Origin: Clusia tigrina
Lineage: Eukaryota; Arthropoda; Insecta; Diptera; Clusiidae
Assembly (NCBI GenBank): GCA_920105625.2
Contig: OV050033.1
Coordinates: forward strand, 111,995,700 to 112,059,699
Reading direction: 5' to 3'
Length of the DNA stretch: 64,000 nucleotides
The notes under the pieces were generated by a model. The model did no database searches. It saw nothing but the letters and a program-made list of their open reading frames with translations, and was not told where the DNA came from. Of this stretch, positions 25,055 to 37,501 are shown piece after piece. The translations under genes were made by a program, and so were the position numbers. Each line of letters starts with the position of its first letter. Within the stretch, counting starts at the first letter, position 1.

Positions 25055-28000
25055 ATAGCTTTGAGCGATAGCTTAAATTGAAAAGAGGCTCGAGTACTTT
25101 ATTGTTACAAAATTTCAAGGTTTTATGACGCTCCAGTTAAAATTGACATGCATTTGTATATTGCAAACTTTGATAGGTGTAGGACGTACCGTATAGAAGT
25201 TAGGGCCATTTGAAGTTTTATCAGTGTTTGATTTGGGACTCAAGGGTAGCGTAGCTTTGAGCGATAGCTTAAATTGACAAGAGGCTCGAGTTCTTTATTG
25301 TTACAAAATTTCAAGGTTTTATGACGCTCCAGTAAAAAGTTACAAGCATTTGTATGTTGCAAACTTTGATAGGCGTAGGACGTACCGTATAGAAGTTAGG
25401 GCCATTTGAAGTTTTATCAGTGTTTGATTTGGGACTCAAGGGTAGCGTAGCTTTGAGCGATAGCTTAAGTTGACAAGAGGCTCGAGTACTTTATTGTTAC
25501 AAAATTTCTAGGTTTTATGACGCCCCAGTAAAAAGTTACAAGCATTTGTATGTTTCAAACTTTGATAGGTGTAGGACGTACCGTATAGAAGTTAGGGCCA
25601 TTTGAAGTTTTAAAAGTGTTTGATTTGGGACTAAAGGGTAGCATAGCTTTGAGCGATAGCTTAAATTGAGAAGAGGCTCGAGTACTTTTTTGTTACAAAA
25701 TTTCAAGGTTTTATGACGCTCCAGTAAAACGTTACAAGCATTTGTATGTTGCAAACTTTGATAGATGTAGGACGTACCGTATAGAAGTTAGGGCCATTTG
25801 AAGTCTTATCAGTGTTTGATTTCGGACTCAAGGGTAGCATAGCTTTGAGCGATAGCTTAAATAGGGAGTACTTTATTGTTACAAAATTTCAAGGTTTTAT
25901 GACGCTCCAGTAAAAAGTTACAAGCATTTGTATGTTGCAAACTTTGATAGATATAGAATGCACCGTATAGAAGTTAGGGCCATATGAAGTTTTATGAGTG
26001 TTTGATTTGGGACTCAAGGGTAGCATAGCTTTGAGCGATAGCTTAAATTGACAAGAGGCTCGAGTACTTTTTTGTTACAAAATTTCAAGGTTTTATGACG
26101 CTCCAGTAAAAAGTTACAAGCATTTGTATGTTGCAAACTTTGATAGGCGTAGGACGTACCGTATAGAAGTTAGGGCCATTTGAAGTTTTATCAGTGTTTG
26201 ATTTGGGATTCAAGGGTAGCATAGCTTTGAGCGATAGCTTAAATTGACAAGAGGCTCGAGTACTTTATTGTTACAAAATTTCAAGGTTTTATGACGCTCC
26301 AGTAAAAAGTTACAAGCATTTGTATGTTGCAAACTTTGATAGGTGTAGGACGTACTGTATAGAAGTAAGGGCCATTTGAAGTTTTATCAGTGTTTGATTT
26401 GGGACGCAAGGGTAGCATAGCTTTGAGCGATAGCTTAAATTGATACTTTATTGTTACAAAATTTCAAGGTTTTATGACGCTCCAGTAAAAAGTTACAAGC
26501 ATTTGTATGTTGCAAACTTTGATAGATGTAGGACGTACCGTATAGAAGTTAGGGCCATTTGAAGTTTTATCAGTTTTTGATTTGGGACTCAAAGGGTAGC
26601 ATAGCTTTGAGCGATAGCTTAAATTGACAAGAGGCTCGAGTCCTTTATTGTTACAAAATTTCAAGGTTTTATGACGCTCCAGTAAAAAGTTACAAGCATT
26701 TGTATGTTGCCAACTTTGATAGGCGTAGGAAGTACCGCTTAGATGTTAGGGCCATTTGAAGCTTTTTCAGTGTTTGATTTGGGACTCAAGGGTAGAATAG
26801 ATTTGAGCGATAGCTTAAATTGACAAGAGGCTGGAGTACTTTATTGTTACAAAATTTCAAGGTTTTATGACGCTCCAGTAAAAAGTTACAAGCATTTGTA
26901 TGTTGCAAACTTTGATAGGTGTAGGACGTACCGTATAGAAGTTAGGGCCATTTGAAGTTTTATCAGTGTTTGATTTGGGACTTAAGGGTAGCATAGCTTT
27001 GAGCGATAGCTTAATTTGACAAGAGGCTCGAGTACTTTATTGTTACAAAATTTCAAGGTTTTATGACGCTCCAGTAAAGAGTTACAAGCATTTGTATGTT
27101 GCAAACTTTGATAGGTGTAGGACGTACCGTATAGAAGTTAGGGCCATTTGAAGTTTTATCAGTGTTTGATTTGGGACTCAAGGGTAGCATAGCTTTGAGC
27201 GATAGCTTAAATTGAGAAGAGGCTCGAGTACTTTATTGTTACAAAATTTCAAGGTTTTATGACGCTCCAGTAAAAAGTGACATGCATTTGTATATTGCAA
27301 ACTTTGATAGGTGTAGGACGTACCGTATAGAAGTTAGGGCCATTTGAAGTTTTATCAGTGTTTGATTTGGGACTCAAGGGTAGCGCAGCTTTGAGCGATA
27401 GCTTAAGTTGACAAGAGGCTCGAGTACTTTATTGTTACAAAATTTCTAGGTTTTATGACGCCCCAGTAAAAAGTTACAAGCATTTGTATGTTTCAAACTT
27501 TGATAGGTGTAGGACGTACCGTATAGAAGTTAGGGCCATTTGAAGTCTTATCAGTGTTTGATTTGGGACACAAGGGTAGCATAGCTTTGAGCGATAGCTT
27601 AAATTGACAAGAGGCTCGAGTACTTTATTGTTACAAAATTTCAAGGTTTTATGACGCTCCAGTAAAAAGTTACAAGCATTTGTATGTTGCAAACTTTGAT
27701 AGGCGTAGGAAGTACCGTTTAGAAGTTAGGGCCATTTGAAGTTTTATCAGTGTTTGATTTGGGACTAAAGGACAGCATAGCTTAAGCGATAGCTTAAATT
27801 GACAAGAGGCTCGAGTACTTTATTGTTACAAAATTTCAAGGTTTTGTGACGCTCCAGTAAAAAGTTACAAGCATTTGTATGTTGCAAACTTTGATAGGTA
27901 TAGGACGTACCGTATAGAAGTAAGGGCCATTTGAAGTTTTATCAGTGTTTGATTTGGGACGCAAGGGTAGCATAGCTTTGAGCGATAGCTTAAATTGATA

Positions 28001-28960
28001 CTTTATTGTTACAAAATTTCAAGGTTTTATGACGCTCCAGTAAAAAGTTACAAGCATTTGTATATTGCAAAGTTTGATAGGTGTAGGACGTACCGTATAG
28101 AAGTTAGGGCCATTTGAAGTTTTATCCGTGTTTGATTTGGGACTCAAGGGTAGCATAGCTTTGAGCGATAACTTCAATTGACAAGAGGCTCGAGTACTTT
28201 ATTGTTACAAAATTTCAAGGTTTTATGACGCTCCAGTAAAAAGTTACAAGCATTTGTATGTTGCAAACTTTGATAGGCGTAGGAAGTACCATTTAGAAGT
28301 TAGGGCCATTTGAAGTTTTATCAGTGTTTGATTTGGAACTCAAGGGTAGCATAGCTTTGAGCGATAACTTCAATTGACAAGAGGCTCGAGTACTTTATTG
28401 TTACAAAATTTCAAGGTTTTATGACGCTCCAGTAAAAAGTTACAAGCATTTGTATGTTGCAAACTTTGATAGGCGTAGGAAGTACCGTTTAGAAGTTAGG
28501 GCCATTTGAAGTTTTATCAGTGTTTGATTTGGGACTCAAGGGTAGAATAGATTTGAGCGATAGCTTAAATTGACAAGAGGCTGGAGTACTTTATTGTTAC
28601 AAAATTTCAAGGTTTTATGACGCTCCAGTAAAGAGTTACAAGCATTTGTATGTGCAAACTTTGACAGGTGTAGGACGTACCGTATAGAAGTTAGGGCCAT
28701 TTGATGTTTTATCAGTGTTTGATTTGGGACTCAATGGTAGCATAGCTTTGAGCGATAGCTTAAATTGACAAGAGGCTCGAGTTCTTTATTGTTACAAAAT
28801 TTCAAGGTTTTATGACGCTCCAGTAAAAAGTTACAAGCATTTGTATGTTGCAAACTTTGATAGGTGTAGGACATACCGCATAGAAGTTAGGGCCATCTGA
28901 AGTTTTATCAGTGTTTGATTTGGAACTCAAGGGTAGCATAGCTTTGAGCGATAACTTCAA
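25055..28960 (+). repeat. Mixed zone feeding the X block
   Basis: Complete monomers of types that are amplified further right: ttctagg/cgccccag (25508, 27446), the 10-bp contraction with tagggagtac (25861), gatgttaggg/ctttttcagtg (26733), 13-bp-deletion monomers (26443, 27998), gtgacatgcatttg (27278) and the first tatgtgcaaac 2-bp-deletion monomer (28651). Order resembles X in places but no constant offset holds for more than about 1 kb. Private indels include ggacagcatagctta near 27770. Confidence 0.76.
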
Positions 28961-31900
28961 TTGACAAGAGGCTCGAGTACTTTATTGTTACAAAATTTCA
29001 AGGTTTTATGACGCTCCAGTAAAAAGTTACAAGCATTTGTATGTTGCAAACTTTGACAGGCGTAGGTAGTACCGTTTAGAAGTTAGGGCCATTTGAAGTT
29101 TTATCAGTGGTTGATTTGGGACTCAAGGGTAGAATAGATTTGAGCGATAGCTTAAATTGACAAGAGGCTGGAGTACTTTATTGTTACAAAATTTCAAGGT
29201 CTTATGACGCTCCAGTAAAAAGTTACAAGCATTTGTATATTGCAAACTTTGATAGGTGTAGGACGTACCGTGTAGAAGTTAGGGCCATTTGAAGTTTTAT
29301 CAGTGTTTGATTTGGGACTCAAGGGTAGCATAGCTTTGAGCGATAGCTTAAATTGACAAGGGGCTCGAGTTCTTTATTGTTACAAAATGTCAAGGTTTTA
29401 CGACGATCCAGTAAAAATTTACAAGCATTTGTATGTTGCAAACTTTGATAGGCGTAGGAAGTACCGTTTAGAAGTTAGGGCCATTTGAAGTTTTATCAGT
29501 GTTTGATTTGGGACTCAAGGGTAGCATAGCTTTAAGTGATAGCTTAAATTGACAAGAGGCTCGAGTACTTTATTGTTACAAAATTTCAAGGTTTTGTGAC
29601 GCTCCAGTAAAAAGTTACAAGCATTTGTATGTTGCAAACTTTGATAGGTTAGGACGTACCGTATATAAGTTAGGGCCATTTGAAGTTTTATCAGTGTTTG
29701 ATTTGGGACTTAAGGGTAGCATAGCTTTGAGCGATAGCTTAATTTGACAAGAGGCTCGAGTACTTTATTGTTACAAAATTTCAAGGTTTTATGACGCTCC
29801 AGTAAAGAGTTACAAGCATTTGTATGTTGCAAACTTTGATAGGTGTAGGACGTACCGTATAGAAGTTAGGGCCATTTGAAGTTTTATCAGTGTTTGATTT
29901 GGGACTCAAGGGTAGCATAGCTTTGAGCGATAGCTTAAATTGTGAAGAGGCTCGAGTACTTTATTGTTACAAAATTTCAAGGTTTTATGACGCTCCAGTA
30001 AAAAGTGACATGCATTTGTATATTGCAAACTTTGATAGTGTAGGACGTACCGTATAGAAGTTAGGGCCATTTGAAGTTTTATCAGTGTTTGATTTGGGAC
30101 TCAAGGGTAGCGTAGCTTGAGCGATAGCTTAAGTTGACAAGAGGCTCTAGTACTTTATTGTTACAAAATTTCTAGGTTTTATGACGCCCCAGTAAAAAGT
30201 TACAAGCATTTGTATGTTTCAAACTTTGATAGGTGTAGGACGTACCGTATAGAAGTTAGGGCCATTTGAAGTTTTAAAAGTGTTTGATTTGGGACTAAAG
30301 GGTAGCATAGCTTTGAGCGATAGCTTAAATTGACAAGAGGCTCGAGTTCTTTATTGTTACAAAATTTCAAGGTTTTATGACGCTCCAGTAAAAAGTTACA
30401 AGCATTTGTATGTTGCAAACTTTGATAGGCGTAGGACGTACCGTATAGAAGTTAGGGCCATTTGAAGTTTTATCAGTGTTTGATTTCGGACTCAAGGGTA
30501 GCATTGCTTTGAGCGATAGCTTAAATAGAGAGTACTTTATTGTTACAAAATTTCAAGGTTTTATGACGCTCCAGTAAAAAGTTACAAGCATTTGTATGTT
30601 GCCAACTTTGATAGGCGTAGGAAGTACCGTTTAGATATTAGGGCCATTTGAAGCTTTTTCAGTGTTTGATTTGGGACTCAAGGGTAGAATAGATTTGAGC
30701 GATAGCTTAAATTGACAAGAGGCTGGAGTACTTTATTGTTACAAAATTTCAAGGTTTTATGACGCTCCAGTAAAAAGTTACAAGCATTTGTATGTTGCAA
30801 ACTTTGATAGGTGTAGGACGTACCGTATAGAAGTTAGGGCCGTTTGAAGTTTTATCAGTGTTTGATTTGGGACTCAAGGGTAGCATAGCTTTGAGCGATA
30901 GCTTAAGTTGACAAGAGGCTCGAGTACTTTATTGTTACAAAATTTCTAGGTTTTATGACGCCCCAGTAAAAAGTTACAAGCATTTGTATGTTTCAAACTT
31001 TGATAGGTGTAGGACGTACCGTATAGAAGTTAGGGTCATTTGAAGTTTTAAAAGTGTTTGATTTGGGACTAAAGGGTAGCATAGCTTTGAGCGATAGCTT
31101 AAATAGAGAGTACTTTATTGTTACAAAATTTCAAGGTTTTATGACGCTCCAGTAAAAAGTTACAAGCATTTGTATGTTGCAAACTTTGATAGGTATAGAA
31201 TGCACCGTATAGAAGTTAGGGCCATATGAAGTTTTATGAGTGTTTGATTTGGGACTCAAGGGTAGCATAGCTTTGAGCGATAGCTTAACTTGACAAGAGG
31301 CTCGAGTACTTTTTTGTTACAAAATTTCAAGGTTTTATGACGCTCCAGTAAAAAGTTACAAGCATTTGTATGTTGCAAACTTTGATAGGCGTAGGACGTA
31401 CCGTATAGAAGTTAGGGCCATTTGAAGTTTTATCAGTGTTTGATTTGGGATTCGAGGGTAGCATAGCTTTGAGCGATAGCTTAAATTGACAAGAGGCTCG
31501 AGTACTTTATTGTTACAAAATTTCAAGGTTTTATGACGCTCCAGCAAAAAGTTACAAGCATTTGTATGTTGCAAACTTTGATAGGTGTAGGACGTACCGT
31601 ATAGAAGTAAGGGCCATTTGAAGTTTTATCAGTGTTTGATTTGGGACTAAAGGGTAGCATAGCTTTGAGCGATAGCTTAAATTGATACTTTATTGTTACA
31701 AAATTTCAAGGTTTTATGACGCTCCAGTAATAAGTTACAAGCATTTGTATGTCGCAAACTTTGATAGGTGTAGGACGTACCGTATAGAAGTTAGGGCCAT
31801 TTGAAGTTTTATCAGTTTTTGATTTGGGACTCAAAGGGTAGCATAGCTTTGAGCGATAGCTTAAATTGACAAGAGGCTCGAGTACTTTATTGTTACAAAA

Positions 31901-32257
31901 TTTCAAGGTTTTATGACGCTCCAGTAAAAAGTTACAAGCATTTGTATGTTGCCAACTTTGATAGGCGTAGGAAGTACCGTTTAGATGTTAGGGCCATTTG
32001 AAGCTTTTTCAGTGTTTGATTTGGGACTCAAGGGTAGAATAGATTTGAGCGATAGCTTAAATTGACAAGAGGCTGGAGTACTTTATTGTTACAAAATTTC
32101 AAGGTTTTATGACGCTCCAGTAAAAAGTTACAAGCATTTGTATGTTGCAAACTTTGATAGGTGTAGGACGTACCGTATAGAAGTTAGGGCCATTTGAAGT
32201 TTTATCAGTGTTTGATTTGGGACTTAGGGGTAGCATAGCTTTGAGCGATAGCTTAAT
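28961..32257 (+). repeat. Block X, copy 1 (3,297 bp, about 17 monomers)
   Basis: Contains, in order, the gacaggcgtaggtagtacc monomer (29055), aaggtcttatg, aaatgtcaaggttttacgacgatcc, ctttaagtg, tatataag/ggttagg and gtgacatgcatttg with a missing base in gatagtgtagg. Then come gtagcttgagcg, ttctagg/cgccccag, the tagagagtac contraction (30529 and 31103), gatattaggg, gggattcgagg and a 13-bp-deletion monomer (31685). Repeated at 34205-37501 with an offset of 5,244 bp. Following markers between the two, I noticed only four single-base differences (31036/36280, 31411/36655, 31552/36796, 31731/36975). Confidence 0.9.
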
Positions 32258-34204
32258 TTGACAAGAGGCTCGAGTACTTTATTGTTACAAAATTTCAAGG
32301 TTTTATGACGCTCCAGTAAAAAGTTACAAGCATTTGTATGTTGCAAACTTTGACAGGCGTAGGTAGTACCGTTTAGAAGTTAGGGCCATTTGAAGTTTTA
32401 TCAGTGGTTGATTTGGGACTCAAGGGTAGAATAGATTTGAGCGATAGCTTAAATTGACAAGAGGCTGGAGTACTTTATTGTTACAAAATTTCAAGGTCTT
32501 ATGACGCTCCAGTAAAAAGTTACAAGCATTTGTATATTGCAAACTTTGATAGGTGTAGGACGTACCGTGTAGAAGTTAGGGCCATTTGAAGTTTTATCAG
32601 TGTTTGATTTGGGACTCAAGGGTAGCATAGCTTTGAGCGATAGCTTAAATTGACAAGGGGCTCGAGTTCTTTATTGTTACAAAATGTCAAGGTTTTACGA
32701 CGATCCAGTAAAAATTTACAAGCATTTGTATGTTGCAAACTTTGATAGGCGTAGGAAGTACCGTTTAGAAGTTAGGGCCATTTGAAGTTTTATCAGTGTT
32801 TGATTTGGGACTCAAGGGTAGCATAGCTTTAAGTGATAGCTTAAATTGACAAGAGGCTCGAGTACTTTATTGTTACAAAATTTCAAGGTTTTGTGACGCT
32901 CCAGTAAAAAGTTACAAGCATTTGTATGTTGCAAACTTTGATAGGTTAGGACGTACCGTATATAAGTTAGGGCCATTTGAAGTTTTATCAGTGTTTGATT
33001 TGGGACTTAAGGGTAGCATAGCTTTGAGCGATAGCTTAATTTGACAAGAGGCTCGAGTACTTTATTGTTACAAAATTTCAAGGTTTTATGACGCTCCAGT
33101 AAAGAGTTACAAGCATTTGTATGTTGCAAACTTTGATAGGTGTAGGACGTACCGTATAGAAGTTAGGGCCATTTGAAGTTTTATCAGTGTTTGATTTGGG
33201 ACTCAAGGGTAGCATAGCTTTGAGCGATAGCTTAAATTGTGAAGAGGCTCGAGTACTTTATTGTTACAAAATTTCAAGGTTTTATGACGCTCCAGTAAAA
33301 AGTGACATGCATTTGTATATTGCAAACTTTGATAGTGTAGGACGTACCGTATAGAAGTTAGGGCCATTTGAAGTTTTATCAGTGTTTGATTTGGGACTCA
33401 AGGGTAGCGTAGCTTGAGCGATAGCTTAAGTTGACAAGAGGCTCTAGTACTTTATTGTTACAAAATTTCAAGGTTTTATGACGCTCCAGTAAAAAGTTAC
33501 AAGCATTTGTATGTTTCAAACTTTGATAGGTGTAGGACGTACCGTATAGAAGTTAGGGCCATTTGAAGTTTTAAAAGTGTTTGATTTGGGACTAAAGGGT
33601 AGCATAGCTTTGAGCGATAGCTTAAATTGACAAGAGGCTCGAGTTCTTTATTGTTACAAAATTTCAAGGTTTTATGACGCTCCAGTAAAAAGTTACAAGC
33701 ATTTGTATGTTGCAAACTTTGATAGGCGTAGGACGTACCGTATAGAAGTTAGGGCCATTTGAAGTTTTATCAGTGTTTGATTTCGGACTCAAGGGTAGCA
33801 TTGCTTTGAGCGATAGCTTAAATAGAGAGTACTTTATTGTTACAAAATTTCAAGGTTTTATGACGCTCCAGTAAAAAGTTACAAGCATTTGTATGTTGCC
33901 AACTTTGATAGGCGTAGGAAGTACCGTTTAGATGTTAGGGCCATTTGAAGCTTTTTCAGTGTTTGATTTGGGACTCAAGGGTAGAATAGATTTGAGCGAT
34001 AGCTTAAATTGACAAGAGGCTGGAGTACTTTATTGTTACAAAATTTCAAGGTTTTATGACGCTCCAGTAAAAAGTTACAAGCATTTGTATGTTGCAAACT
34101 TTGATAGGTGTAGGACGTACCGTATAGAAGTTAGGGCCATTTGAAGTTTTATCAGTGTTTGATTTGGGACTTAGGGGTAGCATAGCTTTGAGCGATAGCT
34201 TAAT
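32258..34204 (+). repeat. Block Y, contracted copy of X (1,947 bp)
   Basis: Follows X at an offset of 3,297 bp from its left edge to the gaatagat/ctggag monomer that starts at 33994. It then goes straight to gggacttagggg (34168), which in X lies one 1,350-bp step further on. X has two near-identical gaatagat/ctggag monomers at 30697 and 32047, exactly 1,350 bp apart; exchange between them removes seven monomers and gives Y. Y to X' offset is 1,947 bp (32352/34299, 33497/35444). Confidence 0.89.
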
Positions 34205-37200
34205 TTGACAAGAGGCTCGAGTACTTTATTGTTACAAAATTTCAAGGTTTTATGACGCTCCAGTAAAAAGTTACAAGCATTTGTATGTTGCAAACTTTGA
34301 CAGGCGTAGGTAGTACCGTTTAGAAGTTAGGGCCATTTGAAGTTTTATCAGTGGTTGATTTGGGACTCAAGGGTAGAATAGATTTGAGCGATAGCTTAAA
34401 TTGACAAGAGGCTGGAGTACTTTATTGTTACAAAATTTCAAGGTCTTATGACGCTCCAGTAAAAAGTTACAAGCATTTGTATATTGCAAACTTTGATAGG
34501 TGTAGGACGTACCGTGTAGAAGTTAGGGCCATTTGAAGTTTTATCAGTGTTTGATTTGGGACTCAAGGGTAGCATAGCTTTGAGCGATAGCTTAAATTGA
34601 CAAGGGGCTCGAGTTCTTTATTGTTACAAAATGTCAAGGTTTTACGACGATCCAGTAAAAATTTACAAGCATTTGTATGTTGCAAACTTTGATAGGCGTA
34701 GGAAGTACCGTTTAGAAGTTAGGGCCATTTGAAGTTTTATCAGTGTTTGATTTGGGACTCAAGGGTAGCATAGCTTTAAGTGATAGCTTAAATTGACAAG
34801 AGGCTCGAGTACTTTATTGTTACAAAATTTCAAGGTTTTGTGACGCTCCAGTAAAAAGTTACAAGCATTTGTATGTTGCAAACTTTGATAGGTTAGGACG
34901 TACCGTATATAAGTTAGGGCCATTTGAAGTTTTATCAGTGTTTGATTTGGGACTTAAGGGTAGCATAGCTTTGAGCGATAGCTTAATTTGACAAGAGGCT
35001 CGAGTACTTTATTGTTACAAAATTTCAAGGTTTTATGACGCTCCAGTAAAGAGTTACAAGCATTTGTATGTTGCAAACTTTGATAGGTGTAGGACGTACC
35101 GTATAGAAGTTAGGGCCATTTGAAGTTTTATCAGTGTTTGATTTGGGACTCAAGGGTAGCATAGCTTTGAGCGATAGCTTAAATTGTGAAGAGGCTCGAG
35201 TACTTTATTGTTACAAAATTTCAAGGTTTTATGACGCTCCAGTAAAAAGTGACATGCATTTGTATATTGCAAACTTTGATAGTGTAGGACGTACCGTATA
35301 GAAGTTAGGGCCATTTGAAGTTTTATCAGTGTTTGATTTGGGACTCAAGGGTAGCGTAGCTTGAGCGATAGCTTAAGTTGACAAGAGGCTCTAGTACTTT
35401 ATTGTTACAAAATTTCTAGGTTTTATGACGCCCCAGTAAAAAGTTACAAGCATTTGTATGTTTCAAACTTTGATAGGTGTAGGACGTACCGTATAGAAGT
35501 TAGGGCCATTTGAAGTTTTAAAAGTGTTTGATTTGGGACTAAAGGGTAGCATAGCTTTGAGCGATAGCTTAAATTGACAAGAGGCTCGAGTTCTTTATTG
35601 TTACAAAATTTCAAGGTTTTATGACGCTCCAGTAAAAAGTTACAAGCATTTGTATGTTGCAAACTTTGATAGGCGTAGGACGTACCGTATAGAAGTTAGG
35701 GCCATTTGAAGTTTTATCAGTGTTTGATTTCGGACTCAAGGGTAGCATTGCTTTGAGCGATAGCTTAAATAGAGAGTACTTTATTGTTACAAAATTTCAA
35801 GGTTTTATGACGCTCCAGTAAAAAGTTACAAGCATTTGTATGTTGCCAACTTTGATAGGCGTAGGAAGTACCGTTTAGATATTAGGGCCATTTGAAGCTT
35901 TTTCAGTGTTTGATTTGGGACTCAAGGGTAGAATAGATTTGAGCGATAGCTTAAATTGACAAGAGGCTGGAGTACTTTATTGTTACAAAATTTCAAGGTT
36001 TTATGACGCTCCAGTAAAAAGTTACAAGCATTTGTATGTTGCAAACTTTGATAGGTGTAGGACGTACCGTATAGAAGTTAGGGCCGTTTGAAGTTTTATC
36101 AGTGTTTGATTTGGGACTCAAGGGTAGCATAGCTTTGAGCGATAGCTTAAGTTGACAAGAGGCTCGAGTACTTTATTGTTACAAAATTTCTAGGTTTTAT
36201 GACGCCCCAGTAAAAAGTTACAAGCATTTGTATGTTTCAAACTTTGATAGGTGTAGGACGTACCGTATAGAAGTTAGGGCCATTTGAAGTTTTAAAAGTG
36301 TTTGATTTGGGACTAAAGGGTAGCATAGCTTTGAGCGATAGCTTAAATAGAGAGTACTTTATTGTTACAAAATTTCAAGGTTTTATGACGCTCCAGTAAA
36401 AAGTTACAAGCATTTGTATGTTGCAAACTTTGATAGGTATAGAATGCACCGTATAGAAGTTAGGGCCATATGAAGTTTTATGAGTGTTTGATTTGGGACT
36501 CAAGGGTAGCATAGCTTTGAGCGATAGCTTAACTTGACAAGAGGCTCGAGTACTTTTTTGTTACAAAATTTCAAGGTTTTATGACGCTCCAGTAAAAAGT
36601 TACAAGCATTTGTATGTTGCAAACTTTGATAGGCGTAGGACGTACCGTATAGAATTTAGGGCCATTTGAAGTTTTATCAGTGTTTGATTTGGGATTCGAG
36701 GGTAGCATAGCTTTGAGCGATAGCTTAAATTGACAAGAGGCTCGAGTACTTTATTGTTACAAAATTTCAAGGTTTTATGACGCTCCAGCAAAAAGATACA
36801 AGCATTTGTATGTTGCAAACTTTGATAGGTGTAGGACGTACCGTATAGAAGTAAGGGCCATTTGAAGTTTTATCAGTGTTTGATTTGGGACTAAAGGGTA
36901 GCATAGCTTTGAGCGATAGCTTAAATTGATACTTTATTGTTACAAAATTTCAAGGTTTTATGACGCTCCAGTAAAAAGTTACAAGCATTTGTATGTCGCA
37001 AACTTTGATAGGTGTAGGACGTACCGTATAGAAGTTAGGGCCATTTGAAGTTTTATCAGTTTTTGATTTGGGACTCAAAGGGTAGCATAGCTTTGAGCGA
37101 TAGCTTAAATTGACAAGAGGCTCGAGTACTTTATTGTTACAAAATTTCAAGGTTTTATGACGCTCCAGTAAAAAGTTACAAGCATTTGTATGTTGCCAAC

Positions 37201-37501
37201 TTTGATAGGCGTAGGAAGTACCGTTTAGATGTTAGGGCCATTTGAAGCTTTTTCAGTGTTTGATTTGGGACTCAAGGGTAGAATAGATTTGAGCGATAGC
37301 TTAAATTGACAAGAGGCTGGAGTACTTTATTGTTACAAAATTTCAAGGTTTTATGACGCTCCAGTAAAAAGTTACAAGCATTTGTATGTTGCAAACTTTG
37401 ATAGGTGTAGGACGTACCGTATAGAAGTTAGGGCCATTTGAAGTTTTATCAGTGTTTGATTTGGGACTTAGGGGTAGCATAGCTTTGAGCGATAGCTTAA
37501 T
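34205..37501 (+). repeat. Block X, copy 2 (X', 3,297 bp)
   Basis: Carries the full X series including the 1,350-bp part missing from Y. It agrees with X against Y at three sites (35417, 35432 and 35881), so X and X' are sister copies and Y is the odd one out. The copy ends near 37501-37540 where aaatttcatggttttaagacg begins a new series. Confidence 0.9.

Larger units (their letters stand above)
25855..36360 (+). repeat. 186-bp monomer type (10-bp contraction to tagagagtac)
   Basis: Six copies, at about 25861 (tagggagtac), 30526, 31103, 33822, 35770 and 36346 (all tagagagtac). The normal aaattgacaagaggctcgag is shortened by ten bases and the CTCGAG site is lost. Restricted to the feeder zone and the X, Y and X' blocks. 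Confidence 0.87.
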
